Made by a program: the position numbers and the translations under genes. From Prosopocoilus inquinatus (Eukaryota > Arthropoda > Insecta > Coleoptera > Lucanidae), in the NCBI GenBank assembly GCA_036172665.1, contig CM069869.1:2418001-2482000 (forward strand): a stretch of DNA of 64,000 nt, given 5' to 3'. A model generated the notes under the pieces. That model searched no databases. It worked only from the letters and a program-made list of their open reading frames with translations, and was not told the origin of the DNA. Positions 44,945 through 57,688 of this stretch are shown piece by piece (the first letter of the stretch is position 1; each line of letters opens with the position of its first letter).

Positions 44945-45723
44945 GTATCCCAAACAGCAAGGTCGTCTTTTTCACGTCCAAAATTGGTCATCGTTTACGT
45001 CGAATGACCAATGTCAGTGACGTATTAAAAACGTAAAAATGACGGGCAAATGTCACAGCCCGGCGACGTCGTTTTTGTACGTCAAATAGTCGTGTATTTC
45101 TGACGTCATTTTTAATTGCATTATCTATGACGCATAAATAACCAAGAAACTAAATCATATTTTAATTTTTATTCAAATATCTGTACATATGTACCTACGA
45201 ACAATAAATAAATAATATTTTTAATAAATTCATACATATTTTTTAAAATCCAAATAAAAATAACATAAAAAGCTATTACTAAATAGTTTGATTCTACTCT
45301 ATAGTGAAATAAAACAATTGAATTAAGTGCCCAAGTCCTATCACAAGTATCACAAGGACCGTTAAAATATTAATATAACAGATTATGAAATAAGAGTTAT
45401 CAATACCCACCATCTTTACACAGTTTGCTAATAATAATAATACATAATAAATTTACGCTTAAAAACAAATGTTTATAATTTATACTTTCCTACAAAATAT
45501 AATATCTTGTCAAATCTATAATTAAGTTTATTATCGAAACGAAACTTATTTAGTGTCAAATTTATGTTATTAAAGCGACGTTCTATTCACGTGATTTATA
45601 AACGTCAAATTTTAAACAAAATTTCTACAAAAAAATGACGTTTAAAACTGGTCATTCGACGTCCTTGACCAATTTTGACCAAATAATGACGTGATAAAAA
45701 CGACTGCTTGCTGCTTGGGATAC
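44945..45723. mobile_element. 779-bp MITE with TA target duplication
   Basis: The left end is GTATCCCAAACAGCAAG and the right end, read inward, is GTATCCCAAGCAGCAAG. Both are flanked by TA (44943-44944 and 45724-45725). Inverted similarity extends further ('aaaattggtca', 'acgtcgaatgacc'). The interior is unusually rich in GACGT/ACGTC motifs near both ends. No open frame of note. Confidence 0.85.
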
Positions 45724-46650
45724 TATCCGTGCAGGATGGGACAAAGTACATTTTCTAAAAGTTCGGGTTCAAAGATCGACGTATTAGAATAGGCAGAGTC
45801 TCGCCGAAAACACATTTAATGAACGAGCACGTTAATTGCCTTGAATGAAATACGATCCGCTGCTGTAGCATTTGTAAGTAAGTTTGAACGACTCGAATTT
45901 CATTTGTCAGTGTGGAATTCCCTCCATTAAAACGTTCATTTTGCATATGTTTCTCGATCGAAAAAAACTTTGATCTACGAGCAAGCAGATGTCGGCAATC
46001 CATGCTAGACGAGTTAAGCTCGTCTTGTCGATGACCCTCTTTGTAAAATACTAACTAAACAATTTAGGCAATTGAACTGAAAAAAGAAAATACGCGCGTT
46101 AAATTACGTGTAACTCCAAAAGCAAAAACGAATTTACATAATAGTTTTTCAAACGTGACGATATAAACCTTTAAATCGCAAAAAAATTATCGTTTGAATA
46201 AACATGAATTTAGTTGGAAAGCTCTGCGACTCGAATTTTCAAATAATTCGAGAAAATCGCGGAATGGCCGAGATCTAGCGGAAGTTTTGTGAAGTGCCCT
46301 ATAATAAGGAAAACATTTGAATGACATTTGGTTAACCTATAAAAAGTCGGTAAAAATTATATTAATTTGAAATGTTTGTTTGTAAGTTTTGTGACGCTTT
46401 CGTATTTTTACGATACCGTACTCGTAATAACAAAACTAACCAATGCATTGATGGATTCAATGTGTCAAATAGATTGCACTGAATAACATTAATGACAGCT
46501 CTTTGTTTTTCTTATTAAAAACGCCATCTGTTGGTCAGTGATTTTCTCGAATTGTACGATGTACAGGTGCGTTATTGGTCATTGTTGTCGATTTCTTCAG
46601 TAGCCCTATTACTATTAACTACAAAAGAATGTCATCTTGAAAAAATTACC
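45724..46650. other. Non-coding stretch
   Basis: Includes a partial family D block at 45870-45935. Otherwise nothing recognised. Confidence 0.35.
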
Positions 46651-46651
46651 G

Positions 46652-46905
46652 TCTATAATAAGTTCTACATTACTAAATTATGTTCATATATACAGCGTGC
46701 TCCGAAAGTGAGGTATTCACCAAAGTTATATTTTTTTTAATCTTTCACGAAACTTTCAAATTTCTGGTCTGGTTATCCTCTATAATAAGTTCTATATTGC
46801 TAAATTATGTTCAGATATACAGCGTGCTCCGAAAGTGAGGTATTTACCAAACTTATACTTTTTTAAAATCTTTCACGAAATTTTCAAATTTCTGGTTGTA
46901 CCAAG
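46652..46905 (+). repeat. 127-bp tandem duplication
   Basis: 'tctataataagttcta' occurs at 46652 and 46779. The next roughly 110 bp ('atacagcgtgctccgaaagt', 'tctttcacgaaa-ttt') repeat with a few differences. Non-coding. Confidence 0.85.
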
Positions 46906-46910
46906 GTGAC

Positions 46911-48810
46911 TTTTTTTTCTGTGTAATCTGTTTCTGTCATAACAGATCTCATTGTAAGTCAAATTTTGACTCAGAATAACGCACACGAAGGCTTTTCAAT
47001 AGTGGTAGAGGTATATGACCAGAAAATTGTTTCTTCTACTCCAAAAAAAAATGTTTCAGCCTCCTTGGATACTTTTACAAAATTGAGCTCATTTGAATTA
47101 ATTTATTTAAAAAGTGATTTTATTTCTCCACAAGCAGCGTCAGCTTCATCAATTATAATAATATTTTCTATGCAGAGGTTCTTTTTTTATTCACCAAATG
47201 TTAATTTCTTACTTTCACTCAAAAGTAAATAGTAAAAATAGGAAATAGAAAGAAATAACGATCGAGCAACGTTCAAAAGAAAAAATATTTTTGTGTCTGC
47301 ATTCTGAATAATAGAAGTTAATATTAGGATTGTTTAAACAACCCAAGAAATTCGATCTTTTTTATCTTTTTCTTTATCTTTCTCATCTTCTTTCTTTGCT
47401 TTTTTTTAAACGCAAGACAAAATTGGAAACACTAAAAAAACGTTTCAAGGTCAAATCAACTAAACTGGGCGTGATTCAACCCAACCCAAGAAACGATAAA
47501 AAAATAAGAAATTACCAGAAATTGAACTTCGAAGAAAACTGAGAATTGATTTTGACAGACAAAATGTTAAAATTAAATAGTTTAAAAATGAAAAGGAAGT
47601 TAAATATCGCAAAGAATCTAAGCACAATATTTTAAAATTAAAAAAATCAAGGTCAAATGAAACCAACTGAACAGAATATAAGTGAAGCAAACCCAAGAAA
47701 ATAATTCTACAATTGATGGAAAACGTCGGAAATTATCGTCTTTGCAAAACATTAAAAATTAAAAATTTTAAAATTGAATTCTAAGAAGTTGTAGGAGATT
47801 AAAACAGGAAATCTTAAATATTAAAAAAAACAGTATTTTTTTTTAAATTAAAACCAATCCAACTAAACTGAACCTAAGTGAATTCAAGCCAAGATAGGAA
47901 TTTTACAAAAGATAAAAAACTAAGAACTCATCAAAAATCGAAACAAATCTGTTAAACATTAACCATTAAACAATTAAAAAAATAAAATTAAATTAAAAAT
48001 GTTTCGAGGTCATCCCAATACAACTAAATTGAATCCAACCGAAAAAAAGATTTTTATAAAAAGATTAAAAAGAAATTATTAAAATCCAAACAAAAAATGC
48101 TAAATATTAAGAATTTTAATGAAATAAAAAATAAGAACCAAAAAATGTTAAAAATTAATCATAAGGAAGCCCAACTAATCTAACTTGTTTAAATCTAGGA
48201 AAGAGACAGCCAATTTGAATACAGACGGAGGAATTTCTATAATTTCGTTTCTTGAAGAAGAAACGACTGTTACATTTTCTATGTCTTGTTTAAACCTCTT
48301 CCACCGTTAAGAATTGTTTTCAGAACATTACATATTACAAGAACTTTTCTATTATCTTTTGCTTTTAGATCGCACCTTTTCTTTCGCTCATCGTTTTCCT
48401 CCTTAATCTTTTTTTGCTTATCTTGTTTTGTCTTTTCCCATCTTCCTTTCCTTTACATTTTTCACTTTACATGTTTTATTCATTTACTTTCTCCATTTAT
48501 TTTTCCTTGCCTCGGCCTCCCTGACCTTCTGCACTTTTCATTTTCCACCCTTTTCTTTCCGTCTCTTTCCATTTGTTTGAGCTTTTATCAACAACCCAAC
48601 TTTTTTTATTATTTAAGAAACTATTTATTGAGAGAATGAAAATAGTTTTTTCATCGCCTCCATTTTTTAAAACTCCCGTAAGCCAGGGGTGGGCATCTGC
48701 CTCATTTGCCCCCACCTTGACTACGCCCATGTTATCCGCGATATTTATAGTTACTTAGGTACAGTAAAAACAATTTTTTTAGCCGTTCATGATGAATAAA
48801 ATACTTCTAA
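46911..48810. other. Low-complexity non-coding stretch
   Basis: From about 47280 to 48200 the plus strand is very rich in A, with repeated 'aaaattaaaa'. From about 48290 to 48560 it is pyrimidine-rich, which opens a meaningless 117-codon frame. No gene seen. Confidence 0.5.
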
Positions 48811-48811
48811 A

Positions 48812-50963
48812 TTACGAATACGAATTACGAATACGAATTACGAATACGAATTACGAATACGAATTACGAATACGAATTACGAATACGAATTACGAATACG
48901 AATTACGAATACGAATTACGAATACGAATTACGAATACGAATTACGAATACGAATTACGAATACGAATTACGAATACGAATTACGAATACGAATTACGAA
49001 TACGAATTACGAATACGAATTACGAATACGAATTACGAATACGAATTACGAATACGAATTACGAATACGAATTACGAATACGAATTACGAATACGAATTA
49101 CGAATACGAATTACGAATACGAATTACGAATACGAATTACGAATACGAATTACGAATACGAATTACGAATACGAATTACGAATACGAATTACGAATACGA
49201 ATTACGAATACGAATTACGAATACGAATTACGAATACGAATTACGAATACGAATTACGAATACGAATTACGAATACGAATTACGAATACGAATTACGAAT
49301 ACGAATTACGAATACGAATTACGAATACGAATTACGAATACGAATTACGAATACGAATTACGAATACGAATTACGAATACGAATTACGAATACGAATTAC
49401 GAATACGAATTACGAATACGAATTACGAATACGAATTACGAATACGAATTACGAATACGAATTACGAATACGAATTACGAATACGAATTACGAATACGAA
49501 TTACGAATACGAATTACGAATACGAATTACGAATACGAATTACGAATACGAATTACGAATACGAATTACGAATACGAATTACGAATACGAATTACGAATA
49601 CGAATTACGAATACGAATTACGAATACGAATTACGAATACGAATTACGAATACGAATTACGAATACGAATTACGAATACGAATTACGAATACGAATTACG
49701 AATACGAATTACGAATACGAATTACGAATACGAATTACGAATACGAATTACGAATACGAATTACGAATACGAATTACGAATACGAATTACGAATACGAAT
49801 TACGAATACGAATTACGAATACGAATTACGAATACGAATTACGAATACGAATTACGAATACGAATTACGAATACGAATTACGAATACGAATTACGAATAC
49901 GAATTACGAATACGAATTACGAATACGAATTACGAATACGAATTACGAATACGAATTACGAATACGAATTACGAATACGAATTACGAATACGAATTACGA
50001 ATACGAATTACGAATACGAATTACGAATACGAATTACGAATACGAATTACGAATACGAATTACGAATACGAATTACGAATACGAATTACGAATACGAATT
50101 ACGAATACGAATTACGAATACGAATTACGAATACGAATTACGAATACGAATTACGAATACGAATTACGAATACGAATTACGAATACGAATTACGAATACG
50201 AATTACGAATACGAATTACGAATACGAATTACGAATACGAATTACGAATACGAATTACGAATACGAATTACGAATACGAATTACGAATACGAATTACGAA
50301 TACGAATTACGAATACGAATTACGAATACGAATTACGAATACGAATTACGAATACGAATTACGAATACGAATTACGAATACGAATTACGAATACGAATTA
50401 CGAATACGAATTACGAATACGAATTACGAATACGAATTACGAATACGAATTACGAATACGAATTACGAATACGAATTACGAATACGAATTACGAATACGA
50501 ATTACGAATACGAATTACGAATACGAATTACGAATACGAATTACGAATACGAATTACGAATACGAATTACGAATACGAATTACGAATACGAATTACGAAT
50601 ACGAATTACGAATACGAATTACGAATACGAATTACGAATACGAATTACGAATACGAATTACGAATACGAATTACGAATACGAATTACGAATACGAATTAC
50701 GAATACGAATTACGAATACGAATTACGAATACGAATTACGAATACGAATTACGAATACGAATTACGAATACGAATTACGAATACGAATTACGAATACGAA
50801 TTACGAATACGAATTACGAATACGAATTACGAATACGAATTACGAATACGAATTACGAATACGAATTACGAATACGAATTACGAATACGAATTACGAATA
50901 CGAATTACGAATACGAATTACGAATTACGAATACGAGTTACGTCTACGAGTTACGAATACGAT
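48812..50963 (+). repeat. 13-bp satellite, 162 identical units plus a degraded edge
   Basis: The unit is TTACGAATACGAA. From 48812 to 50917 there are 2106 bp, exactly 162 units, with no substitution or indel that I can see. A partial unit (50918-50924) and three variant units (to 50963) follow. The unit itself is a 7-mer plus a 6-mer of the same core (TTACGAA + TACGAA). Because 13 is not a multiple of three and the plus strand has no stop in any phase, a 759-codon open frame results with a 13-residue period. It is not a gene. Uniformity in the middle and divergence at the edge are typical of recent amplification by unequal exchange or slippage. Confidence 0.97.
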
Positions 50964-50965
50964 AT

Positions 50966-51245
50966 ACAGGGTGATTCAGGTAATTTGTTCATTAAAAGTT
51001 TACGGATTTCCAATTCGAATTTCTGTTTTATATTTTGCAGTTGTATGTTAGCGGCAACGATCTATTAAAATATGATATTTTTAATATCCACACACTTCCG
51101 TTTATGCCGGAAGATGTTTTGAACTTTCTTACTTTCTAATATGGAACTCGTTACAGGCGATAACTTTTACAGAGGTCATTTTCTTTCATAATTAACAGTT
51201 AAGGGGACGTTGAAAAAATCAATAACAATGACGAACCCTGTATGT
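50966..51245. mobile_element. Possible small element next to the satellite
   Basis: 'tatACAGGGT' at 50963-50972 and 'ACCCTGTAtg' near 51236-51245 form short inverted ends of a kind common in insect MITEs. Inverted similarity beyond 8-9 bp is weak, so this is only a suggestion. The left end abuts the 13-bp satellite directly. Confidence 0.3.
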
Positions 51246-53475
51246 TGTTGTTGAATAACATGCCTCGAATTTGCGAGAAAAAGCTTTTATAACTAACTCT
51301 TAAAATACTAAGTAGGTATTTTTTTCTTCTTTTTAAATACAACAGTACGTCGCTGTTTAAAATTCGCCCGCCTCGTTCTTATTTCGTAAATATTTTTGCG
51401 TTTGAAAAAAAGTTGTTTTAAAACACGCGCTTTCGCGCTGAAAATTGAAATCACATGAAACGAAGGGTGTTTATTTAAACACACCGTACTGCAAAAATCT
51501 TCCGACTAAATTATTTTATTCATGGGTAAAGCGAAAACCTAGCTGCAGAGGAAAACCGTGAACTTCCACCTTCCCCCCCAGGTGAAGTTAACGTGTCGTG
51601 TCTAATTGCTACAAGAACGAGCACTGAAGTGCACCAGTCTACAGCACAAAACGCTCTAGTTTTCTAATTAGTTAATCGATCGCTTTTATCACACGGCTAG
51701 ACTGCTTTACGGATAAAATATATTCTTGTTTTTCCGACAAGAGTTTCTAAAATATGTCCAAAGGGCCAACAAAAAAAACGATTTTCACAGTGGCTGCTGC
51801 GTGACCGCACAATTTCCTTTTAAGTTAAAAATTAAATATTTGTATTAACTCCTTCGTTTTCTAGAATAATTCGATGGCGGTGTGATGAGAACGTTTCAAT
51901 GAAATTTAAAAAAAAATAAAAAAATGTATGTCAGTCAAACTGTCCGAGCTCGATCAATAAAAGGAATAAAAATAGTTGGGGGTGAGAAAGTAAGTTATAC
52001 TTAATTATTTGCGTCACGTGCTGTTTGGGGGGTGATGCTCTCCGTTATTTGCCGTGGACGGTCCCTTAAGTATTTGGGAAAGTAAGCGTTGAAGTGCTTT
52101 TATTAAATGAAATATGAGGTCCTTAGGTATTTCGCGGGCGATAAATAAATTCCTGCCCTCCTGACACTCTACCAAACTTATCGACCAAAGAATGAAACTC
52201 ACCTATCGCCGCCGGTTCGGTGACGGTCGTAAAATTCGCGTGCTTAAAACCGAAAGTAAATTGGGGATGTTATTTTTAAGATCGATAAGTTTGTTTCCCT
52301 CGGCTATTTCGTATCCTCGGGGGTACAACTTTTCTAAATGTTCTCATTTTATACTTCTGTTTATGAGCAGCCGCACAAATAATCGAAACAAATACACCTA
52401 ACTGCTTAGAAAAAGAGGCTGGGGGAATTCCCGAAACGAACTGTTTTGCATCCCTAGTTTATTTCGTTAGCTGGTAACAAAAGGAGCGCTTTGCGCGTTT
52501 TGACACCCAGTTTGTGGGACTGCGCCACCCGCAACTTACCGTGCTTCTAGAAGCAAGCTTCCTTCGGAGATCAAGATGTGAAGAAGAGCTGCGTAACTGT
52601 CCACCCACTCAGTGGAAACGGCGTGGGGATTCAGAAGATGTTACGGTAATGAGCAGCACTCAGCAGATCTTGCGCAACTCATAAGTGAACGGTGTCAAAC
52701 GGCCAGGAAAGAGTATCCCTGTATGTCCCCTGAAGGTACAACTCCTCAGGATCCTTTTCTTTATTGGAATACCCCAAAGAGAAAAAAGAGAGAGACCCCT
52801 CCCAAAGTACACGTACCACAAAGAAAAACAGTTAAGTTTGGTCAATAATATAATGTTTATTACGGCACACAATTGAGGAAAGTATGTATAAGTACAACCC
52901 CGAATAGAATGGGGTTAATGACCACAAAAGTAGCAAATAACTTCAAGTTTACACTGCCCAACCAAATCGGCGTTGGCGCATCGTCGCGAGTACTCTCGCG
53001 TTGCTTACAATCTCATAAACAACAAAACGAATGTCTTCAAATAATAACGTGAAGCGCACAGATCTAAAAACCAAAAAGAAAAAAAAAATAAGGATTTGAG
53101 CTTTCAAAATTTATGGAAATTTGCTCTCAAACTAGAGCCAAAATACAATTTAACAATTAACTTCAACAAATAAGTGTCAGCAACAATACAAATATTCTCT
53201 AGAAATATATGTACATATATAAATTTTCCTGACTACGTTAACCAAGCAAGCTAATCATCCCTCAACAAGAACGTGAATATTCTCTAAAAAAAAAATAAAT
53301 AAATTCCCCTGATTACGTTAGCCAAGGAAGGTTATCGTCCCTCCCACCGAATTCTTCGGTGAATAGTAAAGTAGGTCTACCTGACCCGCCACTGGCTCGA
53401 AGAACGCCCGTGGGAGATCGACACGCGACACGTTACCGATGACGAGTAAAGAAAAGTCGGAAGCATCTTACTCAA
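51246..53475. other. Non-coding stretch
   Basis: No gene is recognised. A short palindromic stretch ('gcgagtactctcgc') lies at 52986-52999. Frames at 52014-52202 and 52612-52872 have no known domain. Confidence 0.35.
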
Positions 53476-53479
53476 TCCC

Positions 53480-54180
53480 TTCGGGGTGAATCATCGACGA
53501 AATCGCCCGGTCTCAGCGCGGAAACGGAAATGGTTCAGTCTTTTTTTTTACTCTCCAGCAATAAAGTGCGAGGGGAACGTGATGTCTTTCGAAGTTCAGA
53601 ACAGCGCACGCGGGTTAAGCGACGCACGTCACAACCACCTTGCACCTAATCGGCCAATAAAATCTGCCCGGGACTGCTTGCTAGAAGAAAAAAAATTTGT
53701 GAAATTTACGGTCGCGAGCGGTAAACGCACGTGAAAACAATCAGTTAACAAAATGGAGGATCAACATTGTGCTTACCCTGCTACCAGACAACCTCAAGCC
53801 TCTCACTCGATTTCTCCGGAGCGATTCATCGATGAAATAACCGTGTCAGCCCGGAAACGAGAACGGTTCAACCTTTTCTTCCTTCCCAGCAACAATGTAT
53901 AAATGAGGGGAACGTGACGTCTTTTCAAGTTCAGAACAAGGCAAATGGGATAAGCGTGACACGAGGCAACGACCTTGCACCCACTCGGCCTTTAAAATTT
54001 GTCCGTGTTTGCATCGGGTTAAGCGACGCACGTCACAACCACCCTGCACCTAATCGGCTAATAAAAATCTGTCGGGGACTGCTTGCTAGAAGGAAAAAAA
54101 TGTATGAAATGTACGACCGTGAGCGATAAACGCACGTGGAAACAATCAGATGACAAAATGAAAGATCAACATGGCGCTTA
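53480..54180 (+). repeat. Imperfect tandem repeats, LTR-like
   Basis: Two long units (about 53480-53775 and 53812-54180) share 'gaggggaacgtgatgtcttt' or variants, 'aagttcagaacag', 'ggttaagcgacgcacgtcac' and 'gactgcttgctagaag'. The second unit has an extra internal insertion. Relatives occur at 38840-39250. The composition and 'aacaatcag-t-acaaaatg' tails suggest retroelement LTR sequence, but no primer-binding site or gag is seen. Confidence 0.6.
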
Positions 54181-54805
54181 CCTTACTACAACACGGCAAG
54201 CTAAAATTACAATTGTACGTTCTTCAAAGTTAAAAAGTGATTTCAAGTCCAATGGAACACAACAACGAAGTGATTTGAATCCGAACACATCGGTAGGTTC
54301 ACAGATCCATCAACAAACGATTCCAAAAGACCGTTCAGCACACAACGCGTTTAAAAACGTGTCCAACACCTAACAGCTTTGCTTTCTCGCCGTCGAAGGA
54401 AAGAAAGTGATCCACACACCGCAGGTCCACCTGACAACGGGAGAGGCGCTACTAATGACAGCCAAAATGCGCTAAAGCCCATGCCCAAAGGGAAGCCTAC
54501 CAAACCGGAACGGTCAATGCGAAAATCAAATGTAACAATTTACATTATTCGGTTCGTTTATCCGTAATAGCCACAGGTCGAAAAAGGTAAAACGTCGAAT
54601 GGAGTCGATAATTCAATTACATATTGTCATATTTGAAAAATTATACTCCTATTCTAAAATCGTTTTTTATCTTTGGATTTAGACAAAATGTAACACGCGC
54701 ATTTTTAGGTTTAATTGGCGAAATTGTTTAGTTAGCATCTCACAAGTATCACACTCAGTCTTAATCGTCGCGGATATTATCTAGCAGGAATTGCAGGCGT
54801 CTGCT
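54181..54805. other. Non-coding stretch
   Basis: Open frames at 54083-54373 and 54379-54567 run out of the repeats and carry no domain. Confidence 0.35.
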
Positions 54806-54809
54806 TAGC

Positions 54810-55260
54810 TCGCAAACCAAAGTTCTGGAACGTACGCGAAATTAACGTTTTACTGCAGGGAATTCCATGCTAACAAATGAAATCCAAGTCGTGTGAATTT
54901 ACTTACAATGCTACACCAGCGGATCGTATTTCATTCAAAACAATTAACGTGCTGGCCACCGGTTTTTATTTCTTGCTGTTAATTTGGCTTTATTTCATGT
55001 TTTTTCTCCGTCTTTCAATAATTTTCCAATTTAATCCATACTTTATAAACTTTAATTTAATTATACTTTTAAATGTAATATCGAGTTTAAAATAAACCCC
55101 CGTAAAAACAAACGAACATTTTCTTCTTATCCGGATGTAGACATTTAAAACTAACGCTTTATTTTCGTTTCGCAACTAACTAACTAACTAAGAAAAAAGA
55201 ATAATTGTACAGGGCGTTACCGAAACTGAATCATTTATTGAAAGCGCGATTAATCTCCTT
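54810..55260 (-). repeat. Dispersed repeat family D, inverted copy
   Basis: The reverse complement of 44160-44640, with 'agggaattccatg' near the left edge and 'gtacagggcgttac' near the right. Confidence 0.6.
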
Positions 55261-55419
55261 ATCTTAATCTCGTTTTGCAGAAAATGCTGCTCTAGATAAA
55301 ACAACTGTTGATTGATTGCATCTAATGGCGTGCTCAATTATTCAGAAAGATCACATCTCAGCAGAAGGCAAAAAAAACTATTTTACGCGCCAGCACACCT
55401 CTGATACAAATAAACGACT

Positions 55420-56665
55420 TGAGCATAGTAATATCCTATATAACGAAATATTTTCACTTACCAGTTTTGCAAATTCTGAAACTATGTTTGATATGTTCGA
55501 TGCAGAGAAACTATTTTCTTGTGTTAAACCTAAACCATTACAAGCGGCTAAGACTCGAGTCCAAGTACTTTTTAAACTTCTTTGATAAAAAAAAACAACG
55601 TTTCCTTACGTAACGCTAATAAACGACTCTAGTATAGCAGAACTCTGATGAGATCATCGGCTTTAAACATGGGGAGCGCAAGCTCAAGTTATTTACGCAA
55701 ATTCAAGTTGTTTTAGATTTGTTGACAAAGAAAAAGTGTTCTCTTGTGCACCTTAATATTTTCTAATGATGGCTGGAGTGTAGTAATATCCTGTATAATC
55801 AAAAACATAACGTAATTGCCTTGGTTTTAAATACTGCGCTCTCTTACATTCTTCAGGTTCTTTTTGATTTGCTTCAAGACAAGACGAAAGGATTTTTTTT
55901 TCTTGCGCAATATCAATCAATAAATGATCCGAGTTCAGTGAAACCCTGTATAATAAGATGTTTGTTTTAAATGCGGCTTGTCTTCTGTTATACTATCTCA
56001 ATCAGTTAAACGACATTTTGAAGGCTCTTAATTAATTAACGATTATACATATGGTTTTGTCATGTTTTTGCAATTTTAAAATGTTTACAATTTTAAGTGA
56101 TACTGTGGTCAGAAACTATGTTCTGCGTTCATCCTGGGCACGTTTTTTTTTTTTTCTGTGAGTGCGTGATTAACTTTCACTTGCGTGATTAACTTTCACT
56201 TCAGATTTAAATTTACAAAGAAGTAATTCCCGTTGCGAATTTGCATTCACGTCTTGTCAATGAGTTTTAATCCAGAGAGGCGCTATCATGTGATCAAGAG
56301 CAGTCCACTTGTGTTAAATTGTCAATTACTTTTTTAAAAATAGCAAAAGTTCCACGAAATTTGTTGAGATGCGTAAATTAAATAGATCGTTCTTGTTTTA
56401 TATGCAAGAAACCTTAAAAGTTAAGAAAAAATGGCTCGGATCTAGTAATATCCTGTATAATTAAACGTGTTAAGTCTCTAGAACAAACTGAAAATATCAT
56501 TTTTAACAACTGACTTTAAATACGGCCCACTCTTAAGGTTTTCAAGTTGTTTTTGATTTGTTTAATCATGACGAAACATTTTTTTTAGCAGTATCGGTAA
56601 AAGATTCGAGTTTGGTAAAACCCTATATAATATGATATTTTTAATGACGTCTGTTTCAAACCTGG
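55420..56665 (+). repeat. Diverged tandem-like repeats
   Basis: 'agtaatatcctgtataat' or close variants occur near 55434, 55785 and 56441. The related 'gtgaaaccctgtataat' occurs near 55937, and a variant near 56613. Each is followed by similar A/T-rich text ('ttttaaat-c-gc', 'gttgtttttgatttg'). An old multi-copy array is likely. No coding function seen. Confidence 0.5.
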
Positions 56666-57170
56666 ATTACCTGCTGTTCCTCTGCAAATTTTCTAGTATA
56701 AATAATCGCATTGCAAAATTAAATTTATAAATTACAGTTCATACCTTTCATAGGCAGTTACATTAAGTTACAGCAAAATGCTATCTTGTATTTAACAATG
56801 CTACGTTGTCTGTGAAATGTCTGCGAGAGTAAACATAAACATAGGCGCGTTGGTTTAAAGCGATTACAGCAACTTATTAAATCGTATTTAGTCAGACTGT
56901 CTCTGGAATAATGGGGGGCGAAAGCCGAGATGAAATAATTAAACTCATTAGTAGACAAAACACAATGTTAATTACACTAAAATCTCAATGAATACAGTCG
57001 TGATTGAGTGCGATAGTGAAACAACTACCACGTGGTAGAACCTGTTATTGAGGGAAGGCCCCGAGAATTAACTTTAGAATACGGCAAAAAAATTTCATTT
57101 CATTTCATCCCAATTCCGAACTACATCCTTTTTAATTAATTGCCTAAGTGGTTCTGTAATTTTCTCCCGA
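56666..57170. other. Non-coding stretch, nothing recognised
   Basis: AT-rich and featureless except for random short frames. Confidence 0.35.
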
Positions 57171-57386
57171 AACAGACGAAATGCGTTGCAAACGTTTACA
57201 AAAGATGAGGCAATTCTATCCAAAAATAGAAACTACTAAAGAAAATTTTACACCATTTCATGGCCGGAGTATTTTAAAACGAATGCACAAATGCGTTTGT
57301 ATAAAACAAAAAGCGTAGAAATCATTTGCAGTTTTACGAATTTAAATATTCCAGCGACGACAAGACAATTTGATTTAATAATTATA
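57171..57386 (+). repeat. Dispersed repeat family C, target of the Penelope-like element
   Basis: It matches 13230-13520 ('aaagatgaggca', a 'ggccggagtattttaaaacga' type block, 'aatattccagcgacga'). It is cut short by the Penelope-like insertion. The 12-bp target site at 57375-57386 is its last part. Confidence 0.65.
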
Positions 57387-57469
57387 ATTGAAGTTTGTTC
57401 TTGTCCGATGAAAATAGTAAGTACAAAGTTTTTTTAATCTCAAACCGGACAGAAAAATGAAGGGAAACA

Positions 57470-57511
57470 CACTCAACGTTTCGCTATAGATTTATAGCTT
57501 CGTCAGGAGTG
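57470..57511 (-). ncRNA. Minimal hammerhead motif, left end of the Penelope-like element
   Basis: An exact inverted counterpart of 60815-60856 with the same helices and core. It lies in the 3' untranslated part of the main copy, about 180 nt after the stop codon. Confidence 0.75.
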
Positions 57512-57688
57512 AAAAAAAGTAAATAAACAAGTTGTCAAGAGAAACAAGTCGTCAAGAGAAACGAAAAGGTAACATGATTTTTAAACTAAACTACGAGTTG
57601 TTCGGAATAAAAGTAACGAGAACTAATTAAAGCTACTTTTTTTTTTTTTTTTATAATATATATATATATAATTAATTAATTGACAGAT

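Noticed and set aside
48789..51068. A 759-codon open reading frame
   Set aside because: It is generated entirely by the 13-bp satellite, which has no stop in any plus-strand phase. The translated product is a 13-residue period with no domain.
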